Assembly (NCBI GenBank): GCA_018648655.1
Contig: JABGQV010000089.1
Coordinates: 1-36,520, forward strand
Origin: Anaerolineae bacterium
GTDB taxonomy: Bacteria; Chloroflexota; Anaerolineae; Anaerolineales; Villigracilaceae
Length of the DNA: 36,520 nucleotides
Reading direction: 5' to 3'
How positions within the stretch are numbered: position 1 is the first letter of the stretch; each line of letters begins with the position of its first letter. Position numbers and translations under genes: made by a program. Below the pieces are notes generated by a model. The model was not told where the DNA came from. It saw only the letters and a list, made by a program, of their open reading frames with translations, and made no database searches. Positions 18,421 to 27,920 of the stretch are shown piece by piece.

Positions 18421-20769
18421 ATGAGTTATATGGGACTTTCAACATTTGAAACAGTTGCAATTTGGTCAGTTTTTGGCATTGCAATTGTTGGTCTGCTATA
18501 TGCCCTTTTATTGCGTAGTCAAATTATGCGCGAAGATAAAGGCACCGAGCGAATGCAAGAAGTTTGGGGTTGGATTCGTGATGGGGCAGATGCATATTTG
18601 CAACAGCAACTTAAATCAATCTGGCCTTTTGTTTTGGTCTTGACAGTTGCTTTATTTTTCTCTGTTTATATTGTGCCCCCTACAGAAGAAGCAATGCTGC
18701 GCTTTGAAGGGAAAACTCTTGAAGAGATTAGTTTAATTCTGGGATTAGCGCGCGCCGTCGCTTTTATAATGGGTGCAGGATTTTCGCTAACCGTTGGCCA
18801 AATTGGTATGCGTATGGCGGTACAGGCAAATGTTCGAGTTGCTTCCGCTGCTCGTACATCTTTTAGCGATGCACTTCGTATTGCGTACCGTGCTGGAACA
18901 ATCACCGGTATGCTCACAGATGGTCTTGGTTTGCTCGGTGGTACTCTGATTTTCATGTGGCTCGGTATTGCCGCTCCTGATGCTCTGCTCGGGTTTGGTT
19001 TTGGTGGTACGCTCCTCGCTCTCTTCATGCGTGTTGGTGGTGGTATCTTCACTAAAGCCGCAGATGTTGGTGCGGATTTAGTCGGTAAAGTTGAAGCTGG
19101 TCTTCCTGAAGACGATCCTCGCAACCCCGCCGTTATCGCTGACCTCGTTGGCGACAACGTTGGTGACTGTGCAGGTATGGCAGCAGATATCTTTGAATCC
19201 TACGAAGTAACTATCGTTTCTGGTTTGATTCTCGCTTTGGCTCTTTGGCACACAACAGGTCGTCTTGAGTGGATTATTTTTCCGCTCATGGTACGTGGTA
19301 TCGGTGTTCTTGCTTCCATTATAGGCACTTATGCTGTAAAAAGCGATGCCAAAGAAGGTGGAGACGCAATGGGCGCGATTTTCAAAGGCTTCTTCACTTC
19401 TGCGATTATCTCATCCATCCTTTTCTACCTCGCAGGCTTTTTCTATATGAATAACCCTGGCATTGATCAATGGGGTGGCTGGTGGCGTACACCGACCGCA
19501 GTTTTTGTGGGTGTTGCTCTTGCTATCGGTATTGATCGTTTGACAGAATATTTCACAGGCACGCATGGTACTCCAGTTCTAGATATTAAGAAGAGCGCAG
19601 ATACAGGCTCTGCAACTTTGATTTTGCAGGGTACAGCTGTTGGCTTTGAATCTTCTGTTTGGTCTATTTTGCTCATTGCTCTTACTATTATTGCTTCCAT
19701 CGCCATTTTTGGTACTATTCCAGGTATTGAAGGTACAGAAAGAATCAATTTCATTCTGTACGGTGTTGCAATGGCTGGTATCGGTATGCTTACGCTAACC
19801 GGCAATAATGTAGCAATGGACTCCTTCGGGCCTATCGCAGATAATGCAAATGGTATCGGCGAAATGTCCTGGACTGGCAAAGAAAAAGAAGAAAATGCTG
19901 GTGCACAACAAATTATGGCTGATCTTGATGCTGTGGGTAATACCACCAAAGCGATTACCAAGGGCGTTGCCATTGGCTCTGCTGTTATCGCGGCAGTTTC
20001 TCTCTTCGGCTCCTTCCTCGTGGATGTAAGTCGCACACAAGCCGCACTCGGTATTCCGCTTGCAGAACAGATTCAAAGCATCGGTATCCGTGTTGATCAT
20101 CCACAAGTTTTTGTGGGCATGCTCATTGGTGGCGCAATTCCGTGGCTCTTCTCTTCCTTCGCTATCCAGGCTGTGAGCCGTGCTGCTGCGCTCATCGTGC
20201 TCGAAGCACGCCGCCAATTTGGTTTGGGCGTACTCGAAGGCACAATTGAACCAGATTATCGTCAAGCTGTTTCCATCTCAACCACTGCTGCACAGAAAGA
20301 ATTGGTCTCTTTAGCAATTATCGGTGTTGTTTCTCCGATTGTTGTTGGTTTGACTCTTCAAGTTGAAGCCCTCGGTGGCTTCCTTGCTGGCCTTATTCTC
20401 TCTGGCCAGTTATTGGCAGTCTATATGAATAACGCCGGTGGTGCATGGGATAACGCGAAGAAACTCGTTGAAGACGAACCTTCTGACATCGCAAATAACA
20501 CCGGTAAAGGCTCTGAGCGCCATAAAGCCTCTATTGTCGGCGACACCGTTGGTGACCCGATGAAAGATACTGCTGGTCCCGCCCTCAACCCAATGATCAA
20601 GGTTGCAAATCTTGTTGCCTTGATTGTTGCTCCTGTAGTTGTTCAGTATAAAGGCGCAGAAGGTGCAACATTATTCACTGTTTGGGCAGTTTCTATTGCT
20701 CTGATTGGTTTGCTCGTTTGGGCAATCAAACGCTCCAAAGCTCCTGCAGATGCGATTACCATAGTCTAA
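18421..20769 (+). CDS. hppA: Membrane-bound ion-translocating pyrophosphatase, K+-independent H+-PPase type
   Basis: DVGADLVGKVEAGLPEDDPRNPAVIADLVGDNVGDCAGMAADIFESYE; GDTVGDPMKDTAGPALNPMIK; GNTTKAITKG at the K+-dependence position. Confidence 0.95.
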   Translation: MSYMGLSTFETVAIWSVFGIAIVGLLYALLLRSQIMREDKGTERMQEVWGWIRDGADAYLQQQLKSIWPFVLVLTVALFFSVYIVPPTEEAMLRFEGKTLEEISLILGLARAVAFIMGAGFSLTVGQIGMRMAVQANVRVASAARTSFSDALRIAYRAGTITGMLTDGLGLLGGTLIFMWLGIAAPDALLGFGFGGTLLALFMRVGGGIFTKAADVGADLVGKVEAGLPEDDPRNPAVIADLVGDNVGDCAGMAADIFESYEVTIVSGLILALALWHTTGRLEWIIFPLMVRGIGVLASIIGTYAVKSDAKEGGDAMGAIFKGFFTSAIISSILFYLAGFFYMNNPGIDQWGGWWRTPTAVFVGVALAIGIDRLTEYFTGTHGTPVLDIKKSADTGSATLILQGTAVGFESSVWSILLIALTIIASIAIFGTIPGIEGTERINFILYGVAMAGIGMLTLTGNNVAMDSFGPIADNANGIGEMSWTGKEKEENAGAQQIMADLDAVGNTTKAITKGVAIGSAVIAAVSLFGSFLVDVSRTQAALGIPLAEQIQSIGIRVDHPQVFVGMLIGGAIPWLFSSFAIQAVSRAAALIVLEARRQFGLGVLEGTIEPDYRQAVSISTTAAQKELVSLAIIGVVSPIVVGLTLQVEALGGFLAGLILSGQLLAVYMNNAGGAWDNAKKLVEDEPSDIANNTGKGSERHKASIVGDTVGDPMKDTAGPALNPMIKVANLVALIVAPVVVQYKGAEGATLFTVWAVSIALIGLLVWAIKRSKAPADAITIV

Positions 20770-20795
20770 TCACATTTCTATCTTCAAAGATAAAT

Positions 20796-20831
20796 AAAAA
20801 CTCCCCACTCAAATTGAGTGGGGAGTTTTTT
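20796..20831. terminator. Intrinsic terminator between convergent genes
   Basis: AAAAACTCCCCACTCAA..TTGAGTGGGGAGTTTTTT. Confidence 0.92.
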
Positions 20832-20890
20832 CTTTAATCCTGGAGTTTTCTTGATACCTGCGAAAACTTGGAAATCTGGGCTCTATCTCT

Positions 20891-22231
20891 TTACGGATAA
20901 ACCCGCTTAATTGTTCTCGGGAAGGGGATCGTTTCGCGGATATGGTCTGTGCCGCAAATCCATGCCACAGTGCGCTCAATGCCCATCCCAAAACCAGAGT
21001 GGGGGACTGAGCCAAATTGACGGAGTTGCAGATACCATTTGAAGGCTTCTTCGGGCAATCCGTGTTCTTGAATACGTTGCAGAAGTAAATCTGGATCAGA
21101 CATGCGCTCGGAGCCACCGATAATCTCGCCGTAGCCTTCTGGTGCAAGCATGTCTACGCTTTTGCAGGCTTCTGGTCTGCCGGGCATCGGTTCCATATAA
21201 AATGCTTTGACTTTCGTTGGGTAACCATAAACAAAAACTGGCTTGTCAAATTTCTGGGTTAATACAGTTTCGTGTCTTGCGCCAAAATCCATGCCCCATT
21301 CGATTTCTAAGAATTTCTTTTCTTCAGGGTCTTCTGTTTCGGCTTGGATTTCCTTGATCATCTCTACCGCTTTATCGTAAGAAATGCGCGGGAAAGAGCC
21401 TTCTACTTTTTCTAGGGCAGAAATATCGCGTCCTAGCGATTCTAATTCAGCGCGATTTTCTTTAAGCACACGCTGAACGATATGCGAGACAAACTGCTCT
21501 TCGATTTCCATCAACTCATCTAAATCACAGAAGGCAATTTCGGGCTCTACCATCCAAAATTCGGTTAGATGTCGGCGAGTTTTAGATTTTTCGGCACGGA
21601 AGGTGGGGCCAAAACAATAAACTTTGCCAAATGCGAAGATATTGGCTTCGTTATAGAGTTGTCCTGTTTGGGCGAGATAGGCTTTGCCTTCATCGAAGTA
21701 TTCGGTTTCAAAGAGAGTTGTTGTTCCTTCGGCGGCGGCGGGGGTCAAAATTGGTGTGTCCAACAGCGTAAAGCCGTTATCATCTAGCCATTCTCGTACA
21801 GCCGAGATGATGGTGGCACGGATGCGTAAAATTGCCCATTGGCTTTGCATTCGTATCCAGAAATGTCTATTGTCGAGAGCAAAATCTGCGCCATGTTCTT
21901 TGAGCGCCATCGGGTAATCGGGCGCGGCTGATTGCACCACGTCAAATGCCGAGACACCCAGCTCAAATCCACCGGGCAAGCCTGGAGCACGGTCGTCTTT
22001 TCGAATAGTGCCGGTAATAATTACAGATGATTCCTGTGGGATATGGCTAATCGTCTCGAAGACTTCCTCATCCAAATCACCCTTAAAAGCCACGCATTGG
22101 GTAAATCCTGAGCCATCTCGAATGAGCAGAAAAGCGAGCTTTCCTTTTCCTGTGCGTTTATGAACCCAGCCCCGAAGGGTGACTTCTTCGCCTTCGTGCT
22201 CGGCGATGTCGTGTATGCGAATGATATTCAT
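20891..22231 (-). CDS. asnS: Asparagine--tRNA ligase
   Basis: Class II aaRS with OB-fold N-terminus; [55 protein letters not shown]. Confidence 0.92.
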   Translation of the reverse strand: MNIIRIHDIAEHEGEEVTLRGWVHKRTGKGKLAFLLIRDGSGFTQCVAFKGDLDEEVFETISHIPQESSVIITGTIRKDDRAPGLPGGFELGVSAFDVVQSAAPDYPMALKEHGADFALDNRHFWIRMQSQWAILRIRATIISAVREWLDDNGFTLLDTPILTPAAAEGTTTLFETEYFDEGKAYLAQTGQLYNEANIFAFGKVYCFGPTFRAEKSKTRRHLTEFWMVEPEIAFCDLDELMEIEEQFVSHIVQRVLKENRAELESLGRDISALEKVEGSFPRISYDKAVEMIKEIQAETEDPEEKKFLEIEWGMDFGARHETVLTQKFDKPVFVYGYPTKVKAFYMEPMPGRPEACKSVDMLAPEGYGEIIGGSERMSDPDLLLQRIQEHGLPEEAFKWYLQLRQFGSVPHSGFGMGIERTVAWICGTDHIRETIPFPRTIKRVYP

Positions 22232-22244
22232 AATTATTCCTTAT

Positions 22245-22284
22245 TTTATTGTAGGGGTCTAGCATGCTAGACCCCTACAATAAA
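22245..22284. repeat. Perfect 40-bp palindrome between aspS and asnS
   Basis: TTTATTGTAGGGGTCTAGCA|TGCTAGACCCCTACAATAAA, self-complementary across all 40 bases. Confidence 0.95.
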
Positions 22285-22286
22285 TA

Positions 22287-24050
22287 TTATTTCACTTTGA
22301 TATGTAATTCGTCTAGTTGCTTTTCTTCCGCTAGCGATGGGGCATCGCCCATGACATCACGGGCATTTTGATTTTTCGGGAAGGCAATCACCTCACGGAT
22401 ATTGGGCGCATCGGCGAGCAACATCACCAAACGATCCATGCCGATTGCGATGCCGCCATGCGGGGGCGCGCCATAGGTGAAGGCTTCGAGCATATGACCA
22501 AAGCGTTCTTGCGCTACTTCGGGATCAAGCCCAATGAGCTCAAAAACCTGCTCTTGTAACTCACCGTCGTGAATTCTAATCGAACCACCGCCAATCTCAT
22601 AATTATTCAGCACAATATCATATTGTTGCCCGCGCACTTTGCCCGTTTCCTTTCCAAGTATTGTCAGATCTTCGGGGTGAGGAGATGTGAAAAGGTGATG
22701 GCTGGGATCCCAGCGTTTTTCGTCCTCGTTCCAAAATACAAATGGGAAGTCGATGACCCAGCAGAATCCCAGTGTATTGGAATCGCGGAGATTCAGGAGG
22801 TCACCGAGATGGACACGCAATTTCCCAAGCGATTCAAACATGACCTCAGCTTGGTCGGCGACAAAGAGCAGTAGATCGCCATCAGATGCTTCCATTTTCG
22901 AGAGAATCGTATCTTTGACATCATCCGTTAAAAACTTGGCAAAGGATGAGCGCATCTGACCGTCGCTTGTGAGTGCGATATAAGCAAGACCCTTTGCGCC
23001 GCCATTTGTCTTGACGAAATCTGTAAGCGCATCAATCTTTTTGCGGGAATAATCACCTAAGCCTTTTGCATTAATGCCGCGAATTTCTCCGCCTGCTTTG
23101 AGTGTGCCTTCAAAAACGCCAAAACCGCAACCCTCGGCTAAATCGGTGATATTTACCAGCTCTAAGCCAAAGCGGATGTCGGGATTATCTTTCCCGAAGC
23201 GTTCCATTGCTTCAGTATAGGTGATGCGGGGCCAAGGAGTTTGGAGAACTTTCTTTTCTGGGACAACTTTGGCGACCATTTCTGTAAACATCTTCTCAGC
23301 GAGAGCCATGACATCGTCGCGTTCAACGAAAGACATTTCAATATCGAGTTGGGTGAACTCTGGTTGACGGTCACCGCGCTGATCTTCATCGCGGAAACAG
23401 CGTGCAACTTGGAAGTATTTTTCTACGCCCGCTACCATGAGCATCTGCTTTAATTGTTGAGGCGATTGAGGCAAAGCGTAAAAATGCCCGGGATGCACGC
23501 GTGAAGGCACAAGGTAATCTCGTGCTCCTTCTGGCGTAGTTTTGAAGAGAATTGGAGTCTCAATATCGAGGAAATCTTGGGCATCCAAATAATTGCGGAT
23601 GAATTTAACCGTATTATGACGTAATTCCAAGTTTCGGCGCATGGAATTACGACGGAGATCAAGATAGCGATATTTTAGGCGGAGGTGTTCATCCACTTCT
23701 TCATCTTTATTGATAAGAATAGGGAGCATCTTCGATTTATTCAAAACCTTGACAGTTTTGACTGCTACTTCTATTGCGCCTGTATCTAAATCGGGGTTTT
23801 CTGCACCTTCAATACGTGGGCGGACTTTGCCAGTCACTTGTATAACCCATTCAGAACGTGCTTCTTTGAGCGGTAAAAGTTCTTCGTTTACTTCTGGATT
23901 GCCAACAATCTGTACGATGCCAAATCTATCGCGCAAATCGATAAAGGTCACGCCACCATGATTTCTAAAATTATGTACCCAGCCAGCAAGGGTAATAGTC
24001 TCTCCGACATGGGATGCGCGTAATTCTCCGCAAGTATGCGTTTTGTACAT
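22287..24050 (-). CDS. aspS: Aspartate--tRNA ligase
   Basis: FRDEDQRGDRQPEFTQLDIEMSF; bacterial insertion domain; GGIAIGMDRLVMLLADAPNIREVIAFPKNQNARD. Confidence 0.95.
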   Translation of the reverse strand: MYKTHTCGELRASHVGETITLAGWVHNFRNHGGVTFIDLRDRFGIVQIVGNPEVNEELLPLKEARSEWVIQVTGKVRPRIEGAENPDLDTGAIEVAVKTVKVLNKSKMLPILINKDEEVDEHLRLKYRYLDLRRNSMRRNLELRHNTVKFIRNYLDAQDFLDIETPILFKTTPEGARDYLVPSRVHPGHFYALPQSPQQLKQMLMVAGVEKYFQVARCFRDEDQRGDRQPEFTQLDIEMSFVERDDVMALAEKMFTEMVAKVVPEKKVLQTPWPRITYTEAMERFGKDNPDIRFGLELVNITDLAEGCGFGVFEGTLKAGGEIRGINAKGLGDYSRKKIDALTDFVKTNGGAKGLAYIALTSDGQMRSSFAKFLTDDVKDTILSKMEASDGDLLLFVADQAEVMFESLGKLRVHLGDLLNLRDSNTLGFCWVIDFPFVFWNEDEKRWDPSHHLFTSPHPEDLTILGKETGKVRGQQYDIVLNNYEIGGGSIRIHDGELQEQVFELIGLDPEVAQERFGHMLEAFTYGAPPHGGIAIGMDRLVMLLADAPNIREVIAFPKNQNARDVMGDAPSLAEEKQLDELHIKVK

Positions 24051-24130
24051 GAGTGCCTCCGTTTTTTATGAAGAGCCAAGTTGCTTTTTCCTTGATCTTC
24101 TTTAGTGCCTTAGTTTTTTATTTCTCTTCT

Positions 24131-24170
24131 TATAATAAAAATCGCCCTTAGCGTTTTCAGCTTTGGGCGA
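24131..24170 (-). terminator. Candidate attenuator/terminator hairpin in the aspS leader
   Basis: Minus strand: TCGCCCAAAGCTGAAAACGCTAAGGGCGATTTTTATTATA, a stem with internal mismatches followed by a T-rich run, about 80-120 nt before the aspS start. Confidence 0.55.
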
Positions 24171-24293
24171 AGGGTGTCTCGAAAATAAATTCGTTACTCA
24201 GGCAAGTTTTATCGCCCGTCCCATCGCCTGATGGTCGAATTATCATTATCGCTATTATTATTGGGGGTGATTGTGTAAATCAACATGGGCGGT

Positions 24294-24302
24294 ATTATAG
24301 CA
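24294..24302 (-). promoter_or_regulatory. Extended -10 promoter element for aspS
   Basis: Minus strand TGCTATAAT; no convincing -35. Confidence 0.5.
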
Positions 24303-24320
24303 CAGGGTTGAAAAGAATAG

Positions 24321-24413
24321 AACGCGGATTACGCAGATTCAATAGAATTTCACGGATAAAAACTAAAAAAGTTTTTAAATCTGCGTGAATTTACCTAATC
24401 CATGAAAACTGCG
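24321..24413. repeat. Imperfect palindromic intergenic repeat
   Basis: GGATTACGCAGATT pairs in blocks with AATCTGCGT and TAATCC; core AAAAACT-aaaaa-AGTTTTT. Confidence 0.6.
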
Positions 24414-24426
24414 TTTTGTTTTAGAG

Positions 24427-25236
24427 CTACACTCTCTCAATCGGCATAATTAGACAATTGGGGCCACCCATTCCTTTGGCGAATTCTTCCAAATCTAGCA
24501 CGTGGACTATCATGCCGCGCGCGCGGAGTTTTTCAATGACGATTTGGTTAGATGCGTTGACAAGGACATTATTATCGCCGAGACAAATCATATTGGCAGT
24601 GGTATCGCCGCCACATTCAATTTCTACTGTATCAAAACCTTTCACCATTTCGGCTGGGACGTAGTTCGGGCAATAAAGCAGCGTATTCGGAGCGATGGTC
24701 AGAAGAACTTTATCGAGATGGAGGATATTATCTGGGAGAGGGATGACGCGCATCTCGTAGCCCATTGGCTCTAAAATGGCAGAGAGTTGTCGAATCCCTT
24801 CTGCGTTGGTGCGGATGGATTGCCCGACAAATGCCACGTTGCCAGCGAGAACAACATCACCGCCCTCGACCGAGCCAGGCGCGATGATCTGTCCAGCCAG
24901 CGGCAAGCCCAAATTGGCGAGCGTTTCGCCCATCCAATTGCCCTCGCCAAGACGGGTGTCAATTCCCAAGCGTAGCTGGATATATCCCTCTGGGGTCATT
25001 AGAGAAGTATCTCGCGTGAAAACGGAGTTGGGATGTCCATCCAATTCGTTTAAATCAATGACTTCGCAGCCAAAGGCTTTTAGCTCGGCTTTGAGCGAAT
25101 CATGTTGGTTGATGGCGTCTTCAGGGTTGCCTAAATTCCCAAGATTATGAGCGAGGTCATTTTTGCCGAGGGCATATTCTTTGCGCGGCGAGCAGACGGC
25201 TACGCGAGTGAGGCGATTCCCTTCGTTCTTGAGCAT
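24427..25236 (-). CDS. Amidinotransferase/DDAH-like (arginine-deiminase superfamily) enzyme
   Basis: TRDTSLMT, GSVEGGDVVLAG, HLDKVLLTIAPNTLLY, GGPNCLIMPIERV; ATG at 25236 preceded by GGAGAAAAT. Confidence 0.8.
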   Translation of the reverse strand: MLKNEGNRLTRVAVCSPRKEYALGKNDLAHNLGNLGNPEDAINQHDSLKAELKAFGCEVIDLNELDGHPNSVFTRDTSLMTPEGYIQLRLGIDTRLGEGNWMGETLANLGLPLAGQIIAPGSVEGGDVVLAGNVAFVGQSIRTNAEGIRQLSAILEPMGYEMRVIPLPDNILHLDKVLLTIAPNTLLYCPNYVPAEMVKGFDTVEIECGGDTTANMICLGDNNVLVNASNQIVIEKLRARGMIVHVLDLEEFAKGMGGPNCLIMPIERV

Positions 25237-25390
25237 ATTTTCTCCTGATTTTTTTTTCACGGACGAGCATTTGATATTCAAGAAGTGCCTAGCTTTTTGA
25301 AAGATTCTAACACTCTCTTCAAGAGCAGTACAGTAAATTGTGGATATCAGCAATTACTTTTCACCTTTCACTCTGCGTTATAATGCCCCC

Positions 25391-26512
25391 ATGCAAAACA
25401 CAATTCGCCCGACACATGTTGAGGTTAATCTCAACTATCTTTGCGAAAATCTTAAAGCTATAAAAGCTAAAGCTGCACCTGCAAAAGTGATGATAATTAT
25501 CAAGGCAAATGCCTATGGTCACGGCATGGAGACAGTCGCACATCACCTTGCACCTCATGCTGATTATATTGGCGTGGCAGTTTTAGAAGAGGGTATTCTC
25601 CTTCGAAAAAAGGGCATCAAAACGCCTATTCTTGTTCTAGGCGGCATCTGGGAAGAACAAATACCAGAATTTATTAAGTACAACCTCAGCCTTACTGCAT
25701 CCTCTGTTGAACGTCTTCGCCAAATTGATCGTGCCGCGGAAATGCTTGGCAAAAAAGCCATTGTTCATCTTAAAATTGATACGGGTATGGAGCGCATCGG
25801 CGTACACTATTACACAGCCCATACTTTGCAAGAAGCCGCTCTGGGATGTGAAAATCTTATCACCGAGGGGATCTACTCACATTTCGCAAACTCGGATGCA
25901 GAGAATTTGGATCATGCCCGTCTCCAACTTGCTCGCTTCAATGAGGTGCTTGATTTTTACCCCAAACATTCTCTCCCCTTTCCTGCTCTTCGGCATATTG
26001 CCAACTCTGGTGCGATTCTGCAACTTCCCGAAGCAAATTTTGATATGGTGCGTCCGGGAATTATGCTCTATGGCGTTTATCCCTCTGATGAAGTCAAACG
26101 CACAGTCAAAGTAATCCCTTCTCTCTCGTGGAGATCAAAAGTAGTTTATTTCAAGGTCACAAAAGCCAATCATCCTGTTTCTTATGGCTCAATATGGCAA
26201 TCAGATCAAAATACGCGTGTTGTCACCGTTCCCGTTGGTTATGGTGATGGCTATTTCCGCGCAATGTCTAACCAAGGAGAGGTGATTATTCGCGGTATCA
26301 AGCGCCCCCAAGTGGGTCGTATCTGTATGGATCAAATGGTTGTCAATCTCGGTGCAGACGGCTCTGGCTATAACGGTGATGAAGTTATCCTCATTGGCCA
26401 ACAAGGTGAAGAACGCATCACCGCCGAAAACTTGGCGCGTTGGGCTGGCACAATCCCTTATGAAATCTTGACCAATATCAATACGCGGGTGCCAAGAGTC
26501 TATATTTCATAG
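25391..26512 (+). CDS. alr: Alanine racemase
   Basis: PLP lysine motif IIKANAYGHG; HLKIDTGMERIGV; VGYGDGYFRAMSNQGEV; GRICMDQMVVNLG. ATG at 25391 chosen. Confidence 0.95.
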   Translation: MQNTIRPTHVEVNLNYLCENLKAIKAKAAPAKVMIIIKANAYGHGMETVAHHLAPHADYIGVAVLEEGILLRKKGIKTPILVLGGIWEEQIPEFIKYNLSLTASSVERLRQIDRAAEMLGKKAIVHLKIDTGMERIGVHYYTAHTLQEAALGCENLITEGIYSHFANSDAENLDHARLQLARFNEVLDFYPKHSLPFPALRHIANSGAILQLPEANFDMVRPGIMLYGVYPSDEVKRTVKVIPSLSWRSKVVYFKVTKANHPVSYGSIWQSDQNTRVVTVPVGYGDGYFRAMSNQGEVIIRGIKRPQVGRICMDQMVVNLGADGSGYNGDEVILIGQQGEERITAENLARWAGTIPYEILTNINTRVPRVYIS

Positions 26513-26535
26513 GCGCAGGGCTTAGTTATTTTCTC

Positions 26536-27264
26536 ATGCTAATTTTTTTTATTTTCATCATCGCGCTTCTTTATGCCTCCGTCGGGCTCGGCGGAGGCTC
26601 AGGCTACCTTGCCGCCATGGGGCTCTTCGACACCGATCCTGCCATAATGCGGCCTGTAGCTCTTGCTCTAAATATCCTTGTTACTACTATTGGCGCATAT
26701 AAATACTCACGTTCTGGTTTTTTTTCGTGGAGCCTTTTTATCCCTTTTGGTATCACTTCAATCCCCTTCGCTTTTTTTGGCGGACGATTAAATCTTGACG
26801 GTGATATTTACAAAGGCATTGTTGGCATCTTGCTTCTTTATGCGGCTACACGGCTATTCCTTAGCGCAGAAAAAGCAGAAGAAAAAGAAATATCTCGACC
26901 ACCGCTGTGGGCAAGTCTACTTACGGGTGCAATTGTCGGGTTTGTAGCGGGAATCACGGGTGTTGGTGGCGCAATTTTCCTTGCGCCACTTATTTTGCTG
27001 ATGAATTGGGCAAGTGCCAAAGAAACAGCAGGGATTTCAGTTGTTTTTGTTCTAGTGAACTCCCTTTCCGGACTTCTTGGGTATTTGAGTCATACGCCCA
27101 AATTTCCTCCTCAAATAATTTACTGGGGAATTGCTGTTATCATTGGTGGCTATATTGGTGCAGAATATGGCAGTAGCCGCTTGCCCAATCTTCTTATCAG
27201 AAAAATCTTAGCAGGCATTCTTTTTGTGGGCGGGGCAAAAATGTTTTTTACTGCTTTGGGGTAA
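26536..27264 (+). CDS. TauE/SafE-family membrane transporter
   Basis: Duplicated hydrophobic architecture with ASVGLGGGSGYLAAMGLF and GFVAGITGVGGAIFLAPL. Confidence 0.86.
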   Translation: MLIFFIFIIALLYASVGLGGGSGYLAAMGLFDTDPAIMRPVALALNILVTTIGAYKYSRSGFFSWSLFIPFGITSIPFAFFGGRLNLDGDIYKGIVGILLLYAATRLFLSAEKAEEKEISRPPLWASLLTGAIVGFVAGITGVGGAIFLAPLILLMNWASAKETAGISVVFVLVNSLSGLLGYLSHTPKFPPQIIYWGIAVIIGGYIGAEYGSSRLPNLLIRKILAGILFVGGAKMFFTALG

Positions 27265-27365
27265 AATAGAAAAAAAACGCATATCATGCTTTTGCATTTC
27301 ATATTTCAGATATTATTTTAGATTTATTATTTGAAATTTACTATCTAACTAGGAGTACCATCATT

Positions 27366-27920
27366 TTGAAAGCAACAAAAAACTATCTTTTTCTTTTTGC
27401 CATCGCAGGCGCTATCCTTGCCCTCGATCAATGGACAAAAAACCTCGTTCGTGCCAATATTCCGCTTGGTGGCACATGGCTACCTGAGGGCTGGGAAAAT
27501 CTCGCGTCTTACGCTCGTATTGTTCATTGGGAAAACTCCGGTGCGGCATTTGGCTTATTCCAAAATGGGGCACTCGTTTTTACTATTCTCGCCTTTATCG
27601 TTTCCGCCGCAATTATATGGTTTTATCGCGAAATTGAGCCAAGTGATTGGTTTCTCCGTCTCGCTCTCGCTATGCAACTTGGTGGCGCGGTTGGCAATCT
27701 CACAGACCGTCTCTTTTTTGATGGCGTAGTCACCGACATGATTTCTGTCGGCACTTTCGCTGTTTTCAATGTGGCAGATGCCAGTATCAGTGTCGGGACA
27801 GTAATTATGTTGATTGGGGTCTGGGTAATGGAAAAGCGCGAGAAGCAAGCCAAAATCGAGAACGAAGCGGAAGATGAAGATGTCGCACCCCACGTGGGGA
27901 TAGAGGAGAGCCTTCGATGA
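27366..27920 (+). CDS. lspA: Lipoprotein signal peptidase (signal peptidase II)
   Basis: DQWTKNLVR, ENSGAAFGLF, GGAVGNLTDRLFFDGVVTDMI, FNVADASISVG; TTG start. Confidence 0.94.
   Translation: MKATKNYLFLFAIAGAILALDQWTKNLVRANIPLGGTWLPEGWENLASYARIVHWENSGAAFGLFQNGALVFTILAFIVSAAIIWFYREIEPSDWFLRLALAMQLGGAVGNLTDRLFFDGVVTDMISVGTFAVFNVADASISVGTVIMLIGVWVMEKREKQAKIENEAEDEDVAPHVGIEESLR

Noticed and set aside
24051-24302. T-box or fluoride-riboswitch identity for the aspS leader
   Set aside because: GGCGATGGGACGGGCG superficially resembles parts of both, but no UGGNACC-type T-box with Asp-appropriate sequence and no closing fluoride pseudoknot stem were found.
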